This document shows positions 42,234-49,735 of a stretch of DNA of 64,000 nucleotides, piece after piece. The position numbers and the translations under genes are program-made. Below the pieces are notes generated by a model. That model worked only from the letters and a program-made list of their open reading frames with translations, made no database searches and was not told where the DNA came from. This DNA is from JAAZIN01 sp964464625 (GTDB taxonomy: Bacteria > Bacillota > Dethiobacteria > DTU022): positions 7,717 through 71,716 of the forward strand of contig CAYXKD010000004.1 of NCBI GenBank assembly GCA_964464625.1, written 5' to 3'. Numbering within the stretch: the first letter of the stretch is position 1; each line of letters begins with the position of its first letter.

Positions 42234-43283
42234 TCAAGAAGCCAGATCAAATTCAATGATTAGCTGTTCCAGTTTCTCATTTATGCGTAGCGCTTCAGAA
42301 TATACATTGTAGAATTCAAAAATACATTCACGATTATCTGCCTTGATGAGTTCCATGATCTTTTCTCGCATCTTTTCTCTATCGATACATCCCTTAACTT
42401 TTTGATACTCCTCGTTTAGAGCGATGTTGTTGTAGATATGCTTATGTACAGTTAACAGGTATCTTAGATATCCATGTAAATCCTGACGTATCTCATGATA
42501 TTGGGGACCTTCAGGCATAAAAATGATACTTCTGTGTAAAGCTGTCAGCCGTTCAAGGTTTGATTGAATGGCATTAATGGAGCGCCGGTATTTTTTTAAA
42601 AACAGCTTCTTTTTGGACCGGTTGTCCCTGGTCAGGAAGACATCGTCCATCAAAAGGGAAAATATATCTCGGACATCATCCAATTCATCCCTGATCATTT
42701 GTCTTTTGTTTTTAATGATATCTTTTTCTACGTTTTTATCCCTCAAAATATCACTGATCACGCTGCTGTACAGGCACTCAAACTTTATGCGCAGTTCATT
42801 GATTTTGCTCTTCAGGTCTTCTGTATAATCAGGGGGCAAAAATACAATATTTAGACCCGTGGAAACAGTCAGACCGATTAAAATTCCTGAAACGCGATAA
42901 ACGATCTGCATAACATCAAAACTGCTAATGGTTCCAAGGGCTACCAGGGTTACCAGGGCAAACCTGATGCTCTCATTCAATTTTAGTTGTAAGCATATCA
43001 GGATAATGGCTATACTGCCCAGCCCAAGATAAAAAGCATTCAGTCCCAGAGTCAAGGCCAGTACAAATGCTATGATAGCGCCAATAAAGGTGGCGATTAT
43101 TCTATTTCTGAAAGTCTGCAGGCTTCCCTTAATGGAGGGTTGCATCGATATTATCGCTGTTATAGCCGCTATCCCGGCAATATTGTAGCTTTCCGCACCA
43201 ATCTTCGCTTCCAAAAGATTAACCAATAAAACTGTTAAAGTAACCACCAAACCTGTTTTAACTGTCCGGGCTCCAATTTTCAT
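42234..43283 (-). CDS. Aromatic-acid-exporter-like (ArAE/FUSC) membrane protein, low GC
   Basis: 349 aa. N-terminal half has about five or six transmembrane segments (AAITAIISMQPSIKGSLQTFRNR is the family-typical first loop); the C-terminal half is a helical cytoplasmic domain. Relatives are annotated aromatic acid exporter or DUF939/FUSC. Base composition (visibly A/T-rich, Lys/Ile/Asn codons) contrasts with the GC-rich neighbours, and the gene is bracketed by 110-135-bp direct repeats carrying palindromes. Both points suggest acquisition by transfer. ATG 43283, weak ribosome binding site. Confidence 0.82.
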   Translation of the reverse strand: MKIGARTVKTGLVVTLTVLLVNLLEAKIGAESYNIAGIAAITAIISMQPSIKGSLQTFRNRIIATFIGAIIAFVLALTLGLNAFYLGLGSIAIILICLQLKLNESIRFALVTLVALGTISSFDVMQIVYRVSGILIGLTVSTGLNIVFLPPDYTEDLKSKINELRIKFECLYSSVISDILRDKNVEKDIIKNKRQMIRDELDDVRDIFSLLMDDVFLTRDNRSKKKLFLKKYRRSINAIQSNLERLTALHRSIIFMPEGPQYHEIRQDLHGYLRYLLTVHKHIYNNIALNEEYQKVKGCIDREKMREKIMELIKADNRECIFEFYNVYSEALRINEKLEQLIIEFDLAS

Positions 43284-43385
43284 TAAAGATCAATCACCGT
43301 TCCTTCTTATATTTACGTCAAGCTATTTTTACATATTATCATACATGCCACGATCATGACATTAGCTTACGCGGCCATTCTCCCT

Positions 43386-43518
43386 TATACTTCAACACTT
43401 TTAACAGGGCAACCGCCGTAAAACTTAGTAAACTGGTGCCTGGCACCGGTTTACTAAAACAGCTACGCCCCCCGGCTCAAGTTAAACTTAGTGAACTGGT
43501 GCCTGGCACCGAGTTCAC
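43386..43518. repeat. Right direct repeat with palindrome copies 7 and 8
   Basis: Palindromes 43428-43454 and 43491-43518, arranged like the left unit but with an extra 27 bases between them. Together with 42114-42221 it brackets the low-GC exporter gene. Confidence 0.85.
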
Positions 43519-43546
43519 TAAGTTCAGTAATAGCTGCAGGGGGGTG

Positions 43547-43589
43547 ACGTAAATAAAAAGCACAGCGCCCGGTATCAATCGCCGGGCGC
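43547..43589 (-). terminator. Terminator downstream of folD
   Basis: Stem GCGCCCGG / CCGGGCGC (43565-43572, 43582-43589) followed on the minus strand by TGTGCTTTTTATTT. It ends the fchA-folD transcript. Confidence 0.7.
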
Positions 43590-43596
43590 CCGTAAA

Positions 43597-43646
43597 AATT
43601 AGTAAACTTGGTGCCTGGCACCGAGTTTACCGGGTTTACTAATTTT
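43597..43646. repeat. GGTGCC-T-GGCACC palindrome, copy 9, containing the folD stop codon
   Basis: Core 43602-43630, with a second set of outer arms AAATTAGTAAAC / GTTTACTAATTT. The folD stop TAG (43639-43641) lies within the outer arm. Confidence 0.85.
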
Positions 43647-44496
43647 GTTGCATTTCGCAGGCCATGACGGTGTGCTTGCAGAGTACGATGGTGGTAACGG
43701 AGCCCACTCCGCCGGGAACGGGGGTGATTTTTTCGACCAGCGGCTCCACCGCGGCAAAGTCCACATCGCCGCAGTATTTGCCGGGATTGTCGGGATCGGC
43801 GTTGATGCCCACATCAACGACGATCTGCCCCGCTTTGACGTAGCTGCTGCCGATCATCTTGGCCCGCCCGATGGCGGCTACAAGGATATCGGCCTCGGCG
43901 CAGACCTTGTCCAGGTTCTCAGTGCGCGAATGGCAGATGGTGATGGTGGCATGCTCACGCATGAGCAGCATGGCCACAGGTTTGCCCACAACAAGGGAGC
44001 GGCCCACCACGGTGACCTTTTTCCCCTTCAGCGGGATATCGTAGAATTTCAGCATCTCCATGCAGGCGGTGGGGGTGCAGGGGGGGAAGCCTGTCACATC
44101 ATCGGCAAAAACCTTCCCCGCGCTGCCCAGGGTCATGCAGTCCACATCCTTCTCCACAGGAATGAGCTGGCGGATCTTCTTCTCGTCCAGATGCTTCGGC
44201 AGCGGGGCAAACATGAGGATGCCGTGGATGGAGCTGTCGGCGCCCACATCAGTAACCGCTTTTTCCAGCTGCTCCTGGCCAATATCCTCGGGGTGCTCAA
44301 AGATCTCAAAAGCAAGCCCGACCCCTTCACTGGTCTTCTTGATGCCGCCCTCGTAGAAAAGATCATCGGGGTTGGCACCCACACGGATAATCCCGATCTT
44401 GGGAGTAACCCCTTTTGCTTTCAGGGCCTCCACCCTTTTTACAAGATCTTCCTTCATGGCATCGACTACCGGTTTTCCTCTCAATCTTTCAGCCAT
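43639..44496 (-). CDS. folD: Methylene-THF dehydrogenase / methenyl-THF cyclohydrolase
   Basis: 285 aa. Substrate and catalytic motifs: Lys-containing VGANPDDLFYEGGIKKTSEGVG (Tyr and Lys positions), DVDCMTLGSAGKVF, PCTPTACMEML and Rossmann VVGRSLVVGKPVAMLL. Interconverts methylene- and formyl-THF through methenyl-THF. The pairing with fchA 28 bases upstream is the arrangement of acetogens and purine/amino-acid fermenters. The C-terminus MACEMQQN runs into a palindromic repeat. Confidence 0.95.
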   Translation of the reverse strand: MAERLRGKPVVDAMKEDLVKRVEALKAKGVTPKIGIIRVGANPDDLFYEGGIKKTSEGVGLAFEIFEHPEDIGQEQLEKAVTDVGADSSIHGILMFAPLPKHLDEKKIRQLIPVEKDVDCMTLGSAGKVFADDVTGFPPCTPTACMEMLKFYDIPLKGKKVTVVGRSLVVGKPVAMLLMREHATITICHSRTENLDKVCAEADILVAAIGRAKMIGSSYVKAGQIVVDVGINADPDNPGKYCGDVDFAAVEPLVEKITPVPGGVGSVTTIVLCKHTVMACEMQQN

Positions 44497-44523
44497 TATC
44501 CCAACCTCCCATTTGTATAATAT

Positions 44524-45156
44524 TTATTTTTTGATCTTGCCGACAACGAGTTCCATTGTTTTATCGGCAACTTTGCTTCCGTCATTGAGCAGGTGATCCA
44601 TCTCCTTGTTTACCCCGTCCACGAATTCCACATCCTTGATTGCGCCCAGGTTGATGATCACATTAAGGTAGGCGCTCTGCAGGGCCGCCTTCAGAAAGAC
44701 CACACCGCAGCCCACATCGGAGATGGCCAGCATGGAGCCGATCTCGCCCATGCGCTCATGGATTTTGATTCCCCGGTAAGCCTGGCGCATAATCTCCAGC
44801 GGGACTGCCAGGGCCACCTTGGAGCATTCCTCCAGGGTCTTTTCTTTGTGGGCCGCCTCTTCAGGGGTATTCTTCGGCAATCCATAGGCCGCGGCCAGCG
44901 GCTTGAAACCTTCGGCATCCTCATCCACCAGCGCCTTCAGGCGGTCGATGATCCCGTAGCCCTCCTCGAGAAGAGCCTTAACTTCATCCTCCACGTCGGC
45001 ATATCTTTTCTTGCCCACCGTGAGGTTGGCCACCATGTTGGAGAGAGCCATCCCGATGGCTCCGCCCATGGCGGCCGCTCCCCCCCCTCCCGGAGTGGGA
45101 GCCTTTGATGCAAGCACATCCAAAAAATGATCGCAGCTGTTTGATGACATGGCCAT
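44524..45156 (-). CDS. fchA: Methenyl-THF cyclohydrolase / formimino-THF cyclodeaminase family
   Basis: 210 aa, FTCD_C fold. The diagnostic loop reads ASKAPTPGGGGAAAMGGAIGMALSNMVANL, followed by KKRYADVEDEVKALLEEG. In acetogens members (FchA) act as methenyl-THF cyclohydrolase; in histidine degraders they act as cyclodeaminase. Neighbouring folD supports the first role. ATG 45156 is chosen, nine bases after AAGGAGG; the frame opens 11 codons earlier. A TATAAT box at 45204-45209 with a poor -35 may be its promoter. Confidence 0.88.
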   Translation of the reverse strand: MAMSSNSCDHFLDVLASKAPTPGGGGAAAMGGAIGMALSNMVANLTVGKKRYADVEDEVKALLEEGYGIIDRLKALVDEDAEGFKPLAAAYGLPKNTPEEAAHKEKTLEECSKVALAVPLEIMRQAYRGIKIHERMGEIGSMLAISDVGCGVVFLKAALQSAYLNVIINLGAIKDVEFVDGVNKEMDHLLNDGSKVADKTMELVVGKIKK

Positions 45157-45276
45157 AACTAACATCCTCCTTAATTTTTTATTTTCCATACTTCGCGCTG
45201 TAAATTATATCCTGGTGTAAACTTTATTTTACCTTACCCCGCACAGTGTGAATAAGTGTGCTCCTTTTTGCCGGCG

Positions 45277-46200
45277 CTATTTGTATCTAAAGACGAGGCG
45301 GTGGGCCAGTTCACGCAGCAGATCCGCCCGCTGCTCCAGGGCATCCAGAGAGGCCAGCGCTTCGCGGTAAAGCTCTTCAGCACGCCGCCGCGCCGCTTCA
45401 GCGCCCAGCAGAGCCGGAAAGGTGGCCTTTTCACGGGCCCGGTCCGCACCTGTCTCCTTGCCCATGAGGGCGGCGTCACCTTCCATATCGAGCAGGTCAT
45501 CGGTGATCTGGAAAGCCCGCCCCAGGCAGGAGCTGTAACGGCCAAGAGCCTTCATCTGCACAGGCGAGGCTCCCGCAGCGATGGCACCGCAGCGCACCGC
45601 CGCCTGCAGCAGGGCGCCTGTCTTCAGGCTGTCTATCCGTTCAAGCTCTGCCGGCTCCATCTTTTTCCCCTCAGACTCAAGATCCAAAACCTGTCCCGCA
45701 ACCATCCCCTCCGCCCCGGCGGCCCCGGCCAGCTCCAGCCCGATCTTCAGTGCAGGCTCAGAGCGGCCCTTCTCCAGACCGTACGAGGCAATAAGTTCAA
45801 AAGCAAGGGTCAACAGCGCATCTCCGGCCAAAATGGCCATAGCTTCACCGAAAACCCGGTGGCAGGTGGGCCTGCCTCTGCGCAGATCGCTGTCATCCAT
45901 GGCCGGAAGGTCGTCATGGATGAGTGAATAAGTATGAATGAGTTCCAGGGCCAAAGCCACGGGCAGCACCTTCTCACCGGGAAAGCCCAGCGTCTCCGCT
46001 GCAGCCATGGCCAGCAGCGGGCGCAGCCTCTTGCCTCCTGCGGTGACGCTGTGAAACATTGCCTCCCGCAGGCGGGCAGGCTTTCCCGGCTGCTCTAAAA
46101 GTTCGACCAGGGCTTTCTCCACCGCTTTGCGCTGCCGCTCCAGGTAAGACCCCGGATCAGAAATCTCCACCGGCACCGCCAGCGGTTTCGCCGGGTTCAC
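45277..46200 (-). CDS. ispA: Farnesyl/geranyl diphosphate synthase
   Basis: 307 aa trans-prenyltransferase. First Asp-rich motif LIHDDLPAMDDSDLRRG and second FQITDDLLDMEG, plus GGKRLRPLLAMAAAE. Builds C10-C15 prenyl diphosphates from isopentenyl diphosphate; the partner dxs lies 6 kb away with OLE-oapA between. Start GTG 46200 follows GGAGAGCCCG and overlaps xseB by 44 bases; GTG codons at 46176 and 46170 are alternatives. Confidence 0.93.
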   Translation of the reverse strand: MNPAKPLAVPVEISDPGSYLERQRKAVEKALVELLEQPGKPARLREAMFHSVTAGGKRLRPLLAMAAAETLGFPGEKVLPVALALELIHTYSLIHDDLPAMDDSDLRRGRPTCHRVFGEAMAILAGDALLTLAFELIASYGLEKGRSEPALKIGLELAGAAGAEGMVAGQVLDLESEGKKMEPAELERIDSLKTGALLQAAVRCGAIAAGASPVQMKALGRYSSCLGRAFQITDDLLDMEGDAALMGKETGADRAREKATFPALLGAEAARRRAEELYREALASLDALEQRADLLRELAHRLVFRYK

Positions 46201-46438
46201 CGGGCTCTCCGCCGCCCTCCCCCTCCGCCTCCTGCTCCTCCTTGAGAAGGTATTCCACCTGAAATTCGATTTCAGCCAGTTTTTCACGACAGTAGCGGGA
46301 AAGGCGCACTCCCTCCTTGAAACCTGCCAGCGCCTCCTCCAGGGGTATATCCTCATTTTCCAGACGCGCCACGATCTCCTCGAGGCGCTTCATGGCCTCT
46401 TCATAAGAGAGATTTTCTTCTTTTTCTTCAGGGGACAA
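46157..46438 (-). CDS. xseB: Exodeoxyribonuclease VII small subunit
   Basis: 93 aa. Family core LSYEEAMKRLEEIVARLENEDIPLEEALAGFKEGVRL; the last 25 residues are a Glu/Gly-rich, non-conserved tail. TTG 46438 follows GGAGGGTCC by good spacing and overlaps the xseA end by 11 bases. Forms exonuclease VII with XseA. Confidence 0.95.
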   Translation of the reverse strand: MSPEEKEENLSYEEAMKRLEEIVARLENEDIPLEEALAGFKEGVRLSRYCREKLAEIEFQVEYLLKEEQEAEGEGGGEPGEPGETAGGAGGDF

Positions 46439-47660
46439 GTTCAGGACCCTCCTCCAACTCTTCAGTGCGGCAGCGGGCGCTGCCGTTGCGGAAACGCAGC
46501 TGCAGGCGCTGTCCCACCTGCAACTCTTTTATGGATCGAATTACATTGCCCTTATCATCCTGGCAGTAGCTGTAGCCCCGGGCCATCAATTTCAAGGGAC
46601 TGGACCCTTCAAGCTTATCCCCCAGCACCGCCAGTTGCAACCCTTTCAACTCCAGGTAGCGCAGTATGGAGCGGCGCATCCTTTCATCAAGGGAGGCGCG
46701 GCGCTCCCCCGCTCTTTGCACCCTTTCCAGGGGGCGGCGGTAAAAACGGGCCGTCATCGTATAATCGAGCAGCTGCTTTTCCTGCAGCAGCCGCTGCTGC
46801 AGCGCCAGCGCACTTCTCTCCTCCAACCCCCTGATCTGCCTGAGCAGCTCATCGTAACGCGGCAGCGCAGCCGCCGCAGCGGCTGTAGGGGTGGCAGCCC
46901 GCAAATCGGAGACAAAGTCGGCAATGGTAAAGTCAGTTTCATGGCCCACGGCGGAGATAACGGGCAGGCGGGAGCTGAAAATCGCCCGGGCCACCTTCTC
47001 GGTATTGAAAGGAAGCAGATCCTCCAGGGAACCGCCGCCGCGGGCGATAATGATGAGCTCCACGCCCGCCATGCTGTTCAGCCGCTCAATGGCGCGGGCA
47101 ATATCATCGGGGGCGCCGCTACCCTGCATCAGGCTTTCCGCAACGATGATCCGGACATAGGGAAAACGCTGCCTCACCGTTGTGAGGATATCCTGCAGCG
47201 CCGCCCCGGTGGGCGAGGTGATGAGTGCAATACAGCGCGGCAGTTTGGGCAGCGGCTGCTTGTGCCCGTCGCGAAAAAGCCCTTCCTCTTCAAGTTTCTT
47301 CTTAAGCTGTTCAAAAGCCAGGTAGAGTGAGCCCATTCCCGCCGGCTCCATCTCTGTCACATATAACTGGTAGGCGCCGCCGGGCTCGTACACGGAGACG
47401 CTGCCGGATATGAGAAGTTCCATCCCATCAGCAGGCTGAAAGAGGCAGCGCTGATTTTCACGTCGGAAAAAGACGCAGCGCAGCGAGGCGGAGCTGTCCT
47501 TGACGGTAAAGTACATGTGCCCTGAGCGATGGTGAGTGAAATTGGAAAGCTCCCCCGCCACCCAGATGTCGCGGAGGCGGGGGTCGCCCTGGATCAGCCC
47601 TTTGATGATCCGGTTAATTTCCGATACCGTATATACGGGAGTGCCATTCTGCATTTTCAA
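46428..47660 (-). CDS. xseA: Exodeoxyribonuclease VII large subunit
   Basis: 410 aa. N-terminal OB fold (IWVAGELSNFTHHRSGHMYFTVKD), catalytic core with ITSPTGAALQDILTTVRQRFP, RGGGSLEDLLPFN and SAVGHETDFTIADFVSDLRAATPTAAA, then a coiled coil. Degrades single-stranded DNA from both ends. Starts TTG 47660 or ATG two codons later, after a G-rich box. First gene of xseA-xseB-ispA. Confidence 0.96.
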   Translation of the reverse strand: MKMQNGTPVYTVSEINRIIKGLIQGDPRLRDIWVAGELSNFTHHRSGHMYFTVKDSSASLRCVFFRRENQRCLFQPADGMELLISGSVSVYEPGGAYQLYVTEMEPAGMGSLYLAFEQLKKKLEEEGLFRDGHKQPLPKLPRCIALITSPTGAALQDILTTVRQRFPYVRIIVAESLMQGSGAPDDIARAIERLNSMAGVELIIIARGGGSLEDLLPFNTEKVARAIFSSRLPVISAVGHETDFTIADFVSDLRAATPTAAAAAALPRYDELLRQIRGLEERSALALQQRLLQEKQLLDYTMTARFYRRPLERVQRAGERRASLDERMRRSILRYLELKGLQLAVLGDKLEGSSPLKLMARGYSYCQDDKGNVIRSIKELQVGQRLQLRFRNGSARCRTEELEEGPELVP

Positions 47661-47702
47661 AGATAGCCCCCCCGGCCCGAAGCCAGGACAGCGCTCACTT
47701 TC

Positions 47703-49715
47703 TCACCGCCCCTCTGTCAGCCGGAGGATCTCCTCCTGAAGATCCTGAAAGGTTTTATGCTCTACCGAACCGCCCATGACCCCGGAGAGGGCGGCGATAA
47801 CGTGCCAATCGGGCCAGATATCGCCTGCGGCGCCCGGTGCGGCGAGATTCTGCCGCAGCTCTCCGGCGCTGTTTGTAAAAGATCCCTCTTTCAGGTGGAG
47901 CGGTGTTGCCGGGAAGACCACGTTCGCCTCCGGCGGGACAGCATCCTTTGAATTGCAGAGCACCACCAGAAATTCCAGGCCCGGGGGCGGCGGCGCGGCC
48001 ATTCCATCCAGCACCGCTAAAAGAGCTCTGATCTCACCCTTTTCCACCGCGGCCACAATCTGCTCCTTATTGAATCCCGCCTTGCCGTTCAAAGGTAGGG
48101 ATCCGGGCAACAGGTCCGGCGCTCCCCCGGCTTCGAGGATGCCGCGGGCATTGCCCTCTTCAGCGAGGAAGAGGATGCCGCTCCGTCCCCGTTCAAGCTG
48201 CCCGGCAGCCTGTGCCGCCTCCAAAAACGGATTGATCCAGATGCTGCCTGCCATCTTGAAAAAGGAGGGGCAGACAATAATAACATTATGACCACGCCCC
48301 AGGAGCTGTGCGGCTTTAAGCAGGTCCTCCTCCCTGAGGCCTGTCAATCTGATAAGATCTGCTGCCTTTTCACCCTGCGTCAGGGCGGTCAGAGCCCGGA
48401 AAAGGTCCCCTTCCGTCCCCTCCCGGGGCTGCAGCACCAGCCTGTCCCATGCATCCAGCTCTCTCCCCGCCGGGTTCACCTGTATCAGCACAGTGCCGCC
48501 CAGGCGGCAGGCCTGCTCCACAGCCATCGCTGCAACAGGGTTGGTGGCGGCAAGATCTTTGCCCAGGACAAGGATGGCGCCGGCCTTTTTCAGATCCTCA
48601 AAGGAAGGGCCGGAAATACCCGGGCCGGTAATGTCCCGGAGAGCGCAGAGCGCCTCAGCCAGATGGGGATCCACTCCCAGGTCCACATGAGCCGTTTCCA
48701 TGCTCTCGCGAGCCAGTTTCTGCAGAAGATAGCTCTCTTCATTGCTGCAGCGCCCGCCGGCGATGACCGCCAGGGCGTCGGGGTTTCTTCTCTTCTTTAT
48801 ATCCAGAAAGGTCTGGCCCGCCACCTGCAAAGCCTCTTCGTAACGGGCTTCCCTTAATCCGCCTTCATCGCGGATCAGCGGCGTCATGAGGCGCTCATTA
48901 TCCGCACCGGCGGCCTTGTTGAATTTCCCTTTCTGGCAGAGCCAGCCGCTCTCCTCCGTTCCCGTCACCCGGGCCAGTTTTTCTCCGGCAAAGTGGCGGT
49001 TAACAGGACAGCCCAGCGAGCATTCAAGGCAGACCCCGCTAAAAGGATGAAGCTCCCACTCCCGTCCGGCGGCGGTGCGATCCCTTTCCGTAAGGGCGCC
49101 CACGGGGCAGACATCAACACACTGCCCGCAGAATATGCAGCCCGCCTCCTCGAGAGTGACAGCTTCACCCGCGCTATAGGGGGTGATCCGGCTCTCAATA
49201 CCGCCGCTGAGCAGCCCGAAGACATTGCGGCCGGCATAGTCACGGCAGACCCTGAGGCAGCGCCCGCAGAGGATGCATTTGGACTCGTCACGAACAATAT
49301 AAGGATTATCGTCACTGGTCACAGGGAGCGCCCGGAGCAGCTCCGGCAGCTCCACCTGCCAGTTATAGGTTCTCTCCTGCAGGTCGCAGGCTCCGCTCTT
49401 TTCGCAGGTGAGGCAATCAACATAGGGATGGTCTGAAAGCATGAGGGAGATGATCTCTTTGCGCATCTCCTCAAGCCTGGGAGTGCTCGTCGTTACAACC
49501 ATGCCCTCCTGGACCTCATTGTCGCAGGAGGTCACCGGCGCCGCCACACCCTCCACATCCACGATACAGAGCCGGCAGTGGCCCAGCGGCCTTAACCGGG
49601 GGTGGTAGCAGAGCGCAGGTATTTCAATGCCACTTTTGCGGGCCGCCTCCAGTATGGTTGTCCCGGCGGCGGCATGAATGCGCTTACCATCAATGGTTAA
49701 TGAAACAACTTTCAT
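47703..49715 (-). CDS. NuoG/hydrogenase-like iron-sulfur subunit
   Basis: 670 aa. [2Fe-2S] domain (CYHPRLRPLGHCRLCIVDV...CDNEV), His-Cys-rich [4Fe-4S] (DHPYVDCLTCEKSGACDLQ), two ferredoxin-type clusters (CILCGRCLRVCRDYAG; CIFCGQCVDVCPVGAL), a further Cys motif (CLECSLGCPVNRHF) and a molybdopterin-oxidoreductase-like domain (from about residue 270) similar to NuoG and formate dehydrogenase alpha. The usual active-site Cys or Sec of formate dehydrogenase is not evident, so it is more likely an electron-transfer subunit. Follows the NuoF-GltD gene by 20 bases; ATG after GGAGGAGGGG. Confidence 0.85.
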   Translation of the reverse strand: MKVVSLTIDGKRIHAAAGTTILEAARKSGIEIPALCYHPRLRPLGHCRLCIVDVEGVAAPVTSCDNEVQEGMVVTTSTPRLEEMRKEIISLMLSDHPYVDCLTCEKSGACDLQERTYNWQVELPELLRALPVTSDDNPYIVRDESKCILCGRCLRVCRDYAGRNVFGLLSGGIESRITPYSAGEAVTLEEAGCIFCGQCVDVCPVGALTERDRTAAGREWELHPFSGVCLECSLGCPVNRHFAGEKLARVTGTEESGWLCQKGKFNKAAGADNERLMTPLIRDEGGLREARYEEALQVAGQTFLDIKKRRNPDALAVIAGGRCSNEESYLLQKLARESMETAHVDLGVDPHLAEALCALRDITGPGISGPSFEDLKKAGAILVLGKDLAATNPVAAMAVEQACRLGGTVLIQVNPAGRELDAWDRLVLQPREGTEGDLFRALTALTQGEKAADLIRLTGLREEDLLKAAQLLGRGHNVIIVCPSFFKMAGSIWINPFLEAAQAAGQLERGRSGILFLAEEGNARGILEAGGAPDLLPGSLPLNGKAGFNKEQIVAAVEKGEIRALLAVLDGMAAPPPPGLEFLVVLCNSKDAVPPEANVVFPATPLHLKEGSFTNSAGELRQNLAAPGAAGDIWPDWHVIAALSGVMGGSVEHKTFQDLQEEILRLTEGR

Positions 49716-49735
49716 TTCTTATCCCCTCCTCCCGG

